DNA of 49,635 nt from Candidatus Woesearchaeota archaeon (GTDB lineage: Archaea; Nanobdellota; Nanobdellia; Woesearchaeales; JACPBV01), in NCBI GenBank assembly GCA_016180135.1, contig JACPBV010000013.1, positions 1-49,635 on the forward strand. Reading direction: 5' to 3'. How positions within the stretch are numbered: position 1 is the stretch's first letter; each line of letters begins with the position of its first letter. Positions 47,166-49,635 of this stretch are shown here, in pieces. Under the pieces are notes generated by a model. That model was not told the DNA's origin. It saw nothing but the letters and a program-made list of their open reading frames with translations, and did no database searches. The translations under genes were made by a program, and so were the position numbers.

Positions 47166-49528
47166 GATTGGTTCTTCGGATAGTTCTGATGGTCACTGTA
47201 GCGTCATTGCTTTCAATAACTCTTATTGCTGGAATAAGTATCAAAGAAAATAGGTTTTTTGAAAGTACTCCTAGCCTGACTGTTGACCCATATAGATTAA
47301 ACCTGCAGCTTGCCCAGTTCTTTGAGGAAACGGGAGATGCCATTTTTATCCTTGCCCGGGAGCAAACTATGGGGGATCAGGAAGTGCAATCAATGATTGC
47401 CGGCCTCGAAGGAGAGATGGGCGGAAAATGCGGCATCATCGCAATCCACACTTTAGGGCAGCAGCTTAGGATAGAGGGAACGGAAAACTGCAAAGAGGAA
47501 GTAAGAGGCATGCAAGTTGAAGGTATCCGCAGTGAATTTACCTCCCTTCTTGATAGGGCAGTTACACATCAAAAATTCTATGAAAACTTAATTGGGATTC
47601 TCAAAACTCAATTGGGCGTAAAGGGGGAGATAATCAAGGATTTCAAAGTCGTATTAGAAAAAAATGCAGAGGGTAATGTGTTTAAAGAGGTTACAGCAAA
47701 CGAGAAAAATACGCTCTCTATTGAAATCTTTGTCCCGACAAAAAAAACTAGCAGGACGGTGCAATACGGCCACAAAGAAAAGGAAGGGTCGGTCTTCTTC
47801 AAGGAAACGGACTGTATGGTGAAATACCAAATTAGGCAGGCTCAAAATCTTCCCTCAGCAGGCTCTCTTGAATTAGAAGAAGAATCCTTAAAAAGGTCCA
47901 GCAGGATTGTTTTGTACTACCATCCCCCTAAAGAAATCCCTGCCCATACGAACCAAGCAGAAAGTGAACTTGAAATTGATTTTTCGTGCGGGAGTAAAGA
48001 TGAAAAGGTGTATAAGGCGAACATCCTTATCGCTCGGCCGATTGTAATCGTTGTCCCCGGATTATGGCATGGATCCGAAGAGTCTTATTCCCTTACTTTA
48101 AATGGCCTAGAAAATGAGGGCTTTGAGGTAAAACCATTTTGGTTTGATGACGTTGCTGGAGATATTAAAGAAAACGCCCAATTGATTAATGAATTCGTCA
48201 AAAAGATCCAGCAGGAGAAAGAAGCCCGGGGGATAAAGGCCGGAAAGCTCTATTATGTCGGCCATAGCATGGGTGGTTTGATTGGCGCGTATTACATTGC
48301 CAATCTTGGAGGTTCTCAGCATATCAGCAAGGTTGCCACCCTTGGAACGCCTTACAAAGGGGCGCCAGTTGTTGAATCATTCCATGACGCCTGCCCAATT
48401 GATCCCTATTCCGAACAAGATGCGAGACCGATGTGCCCCGGTTTAAGGGAGATGGTTTCAGGAATGAGGAAAAAGTTTAGGATGGAAAAAAGTGCGATGC
48501 TGACTCTTGGCCAAGGCCTCTTCCAGATGCTGCCGGGAGGAAATTTCTTGGAAAGGGAAATGAGAATGATTCCTCCGGAAACAACATTTATTGCGATTGC
48601 CGGCACAAAAGCATTTATTCCTGATTGGTTGGAAGATGCTGTAAAAGGAGTTCCAAACGTGGTAGAACCTTATGTTTCAGCGGCCAAGAATTCAGTTAGT
48701 TGGTTGGCAGGGTATGATATCACTCCGATTATTAAGCTGGGGGGAATAGTTATCATGAACAAAGCAAAAAGTTTTGCTGAATCAGAAGGTATCGGGATAA
48801 GCCCAGAAATGACTCCAACATTCGAAAAGTTAATCCAATCATTCTTTGCAGAAGGCACCGATGGAAGTGTTCCGAGGCTGAGCGCCCTATCCCTGGGTCA
48901 GGGCAGAGACTTCTTTGTTATTCCTCCTAGGCGATTGCAGGTTGCATTGAACCATGGCTCTATTTTCCGTTCCGAAGCGGCAGTAGAGATTATAGCCAGC
49001 GAGCTCTATGGAAAAGAATATACCTTCGTCTCCAAGGGTAGCCCGGGAAAACTTTCAGTAGTTGATAAAAAAGGAATTCCCTTGCCTGATTCGGTTCCAG
49101 TTATTGGTGAGGGTAATTCTCAAATCATCATTCTTGATGGAGAGGTAGAAGGAGATGTTATAGTGAAAGGCACAGAACAGGGAATTGTAACGCTCTCAAT
49201 CAACAAAGTAGGAAAAGAAAAGAGCTGGACTGCCTCATTCGATAATTTCATCATGTCAGAAAATACTCAGGCAAGATACTCTGTTGCGGACAAGCCTGGC
49301 CCCTTAGAGATAGATAATGATGGAGACGGCATTACGGACACTCTGCTCAGCCCAGATTTTAGTGAGGAAACATCCAATGCTCCTGAAGCCGCCTTCGCAA
49401 AGTCAGGCACATTGATTATTGAAAGAAAAAATCAAACCCCCCTCATCATCAGCCCTATCACGTGGCTCATTGTATCAATCGCCATCATCCTTGCAGCAGT
49501 TTTTTATCTGAGAAAAAGAAAAAACTGA
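47147..49528 (+). CDS. Membrane-anchored alpha/beta hydrolase (lipase/PGAP1-like)
   Basis: 793 residues. An N-terminal membrane segment (about 10-30) anchors a long unknown region (to about 290). The hydrolase fold then starts: IVIVVPGLWHGSEESY (oxyanion part) and the nucleophile elbow GHSMGG with catalytic Ser, then TLGTPYKGAPV. The fold is close to the lipase/PGAP1 type. Further on, DNDGDGITD is a calcium-binding loop, and the C-terminus ends in a second span (SPITWLIVSIAIILAAVFYL) with a basic tail. The bulk would be outside the cell. It is translationally linked to the pilin-like gene. Substrate could be a lipid or a surface glycolipid. Confidence 0.75.
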   Translation: MLYKNLRLVLRIVLMVTVASLLSITLIAGISIKENRFFESTPSLTVDPYRLNLQLAQFFEETGDAIFILAREQTMGDQEVQSMIAGLEGEMGGKCGIIAIHTLGQQLRIEGTENCKEEVRGMQVEGIRSEFTSLLDRAVTHQKFYENLIGILKTQLGVKGEIIKDFKVVLEKNAEGNVFKEVTANEKNTLSIEIFVPTKKTSRTVQYGHKEKEGSVFFKETDCMVKYQIRQAQNLPSAGSLELEEESLKRSSRIVLYYHPPKEIPAHTNQAESELEIDFSCGSKDEKVYKANILIARPIVIVVPGLWHGSEESYSLTLNGLENEGFEVKPFWFDDVAGDIKENAQLINEFVKKIQQEKEARGIKAGKLYYVGHSMGGLIGAYYIANLGGSQHISKVATLGTPYKGAPVVESFHDACPIDPYSEQDARPMCPGLREMVSGMRKKFRMEKSAMLTLGQGLFQMLPGGNFLEREMRMIPPETTFIAIAGTKAFIPDWLEDAVKGVPNVVEPYVSAAKNSVSWLAGYDITPIIKLGGIVIMNKAKSFAESEGIGISPEMTPTFEKLIQSFFAEGTDGSVPRLSALSLGQGRDFFVIPPRRLQVALNHGSIFRSEAAVEIIASELYGKEYTFVSKGSPGKLSVVDKKGIPLPDSVPVIGEGNSQIIILDGEVEGDVIVKGTEQGIVTLSINKVGKEKSWTASFDNFIMSENTQARYSVADKPGPLEIDNDGDGITDTLLSPDFSEETSNAPEAAFAKSGTLIIERKNQTPLIISPITWLIVSIAIILAAVFYLRKRKN

Positions 49529-49563
49529 AAACAGTAACCGGCTCCGTTCAAAATCTCATAAGA

Positions 49564-49635
49564 ATTAAATACCACAGGCGCTTGGAAGCGACCTGTGGGG
49601 GAAATCGTGAGGCGATTTCCCATGAAAAACGAAGC
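49564..49635 (+). other. Strong hairpins at the window edge, possible start of an RNA gene
   Basis: CCACAGG-CGCTT-GG-AAGCG-A-CCTGTGG (49572-49598) folds almost fully. GGGAAATCG-TGAGG-CGATTTCCC (49599-49621) is a perfect 9-bp hairpin directly after it. A TATA-like ATTAAATA (49564-49571) lies about 25 bp before the second stem. No RNA family recognised; it is cut by the window end. Confidence 0.4.

Overview
The window is archaeal and looks like a DPANN genome of the Woesearchaeota/Pacearchaeota type. The evidence is a full archaeal-order ribosomal protein run with archaea/eukaryote-only proteins (eS4, eS17, eL14, eL19, eL32, eL34), an archaeal SecY, an EMC3-like YidC homologue, aIF1, a TrmB regulator, PheRS subunits of archaeal size, TATA boxes about 25 bp before many starts, oligo-T terminators, and a 5S rRNA with no 16S or 23S beside it. 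The exact lineage is inference. Several genes are of bacterial flavour (Lgt, AroB, AroD-AroE, DAHP synthase).

Layout. 1-1.8 kb: the 3' end of RNase P RNA, a two-gene nucleotidyltransferase/helical-protein module behind a duplicated palindromic operator, and a frameshifted hypothetical gene. 1.9-4.0 kb: a truncated NFACT (RqcH-like) protein, an unknown protein and 5S rRNA. 4.2-8.3 kb: UDP-sugar dehydrogenase, a 28-bp tandem array, then an 887-residue fusion of a sugar-phosphate nucleotidyltransferase with GTP-dependent PEP carboxykinase. 8.4-15.7 kb: eS17, small proteins, a wHTH-like protein, Lgt with a membrane protein, ThiL, a large membrane protein and tRNA G10 methyltransferase. 15.9-32.3 kb: the uL3-to-eL14 ribosomal/secretion operon. 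32.3-44.7 kb: one minus-strand cluster that reads, in transcription order, DAHP synthase, histidine phosphatase, aroB, aroDE, aroA, tyrA, pheA, pheS, metzincin-like protease, pheT. 44.8-49.6 kb: a TrmB regulator, a membrane-anchored protein, a pilin-like Cys-rich protein, a membrane-anchored alpha/beta hydrolase, and hairpins at the edge.

The strongest discovery candidate is in front of the aromatic cluster. Between a TATA box and DAHP synthase lies a 30-codon minus-strand ORF (44666-44574) with 8 Phe, 2 Tyr and 1 Trp codons. Its stop codon sits inside a perfect 11-bp hairpin, and the 5' arm of that hairpin can instead pair with an early segment of the ORF. This is the architecture of a bacterial pheL/pheM-type attenuator, in an archaeon, ahead of an operon that runs from DAHP synthase to phenylalanyl-tRNA synthetase. 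Aminoacylation and end-product supply could thus be sensed together.

A second theme is short tandem repeats in spacers and protein tails: a 14-bp array before tyrA that spells a chain of ATGA-overlapping micro-ORFs, 28-bp units before the PEPCK fusion, 16-bp units before aroA, 36-bp units inside uL15, and Asn-rich tails on TyrA and PheA. No tRNA gene, insertion sequence or CRISPR array was seen.
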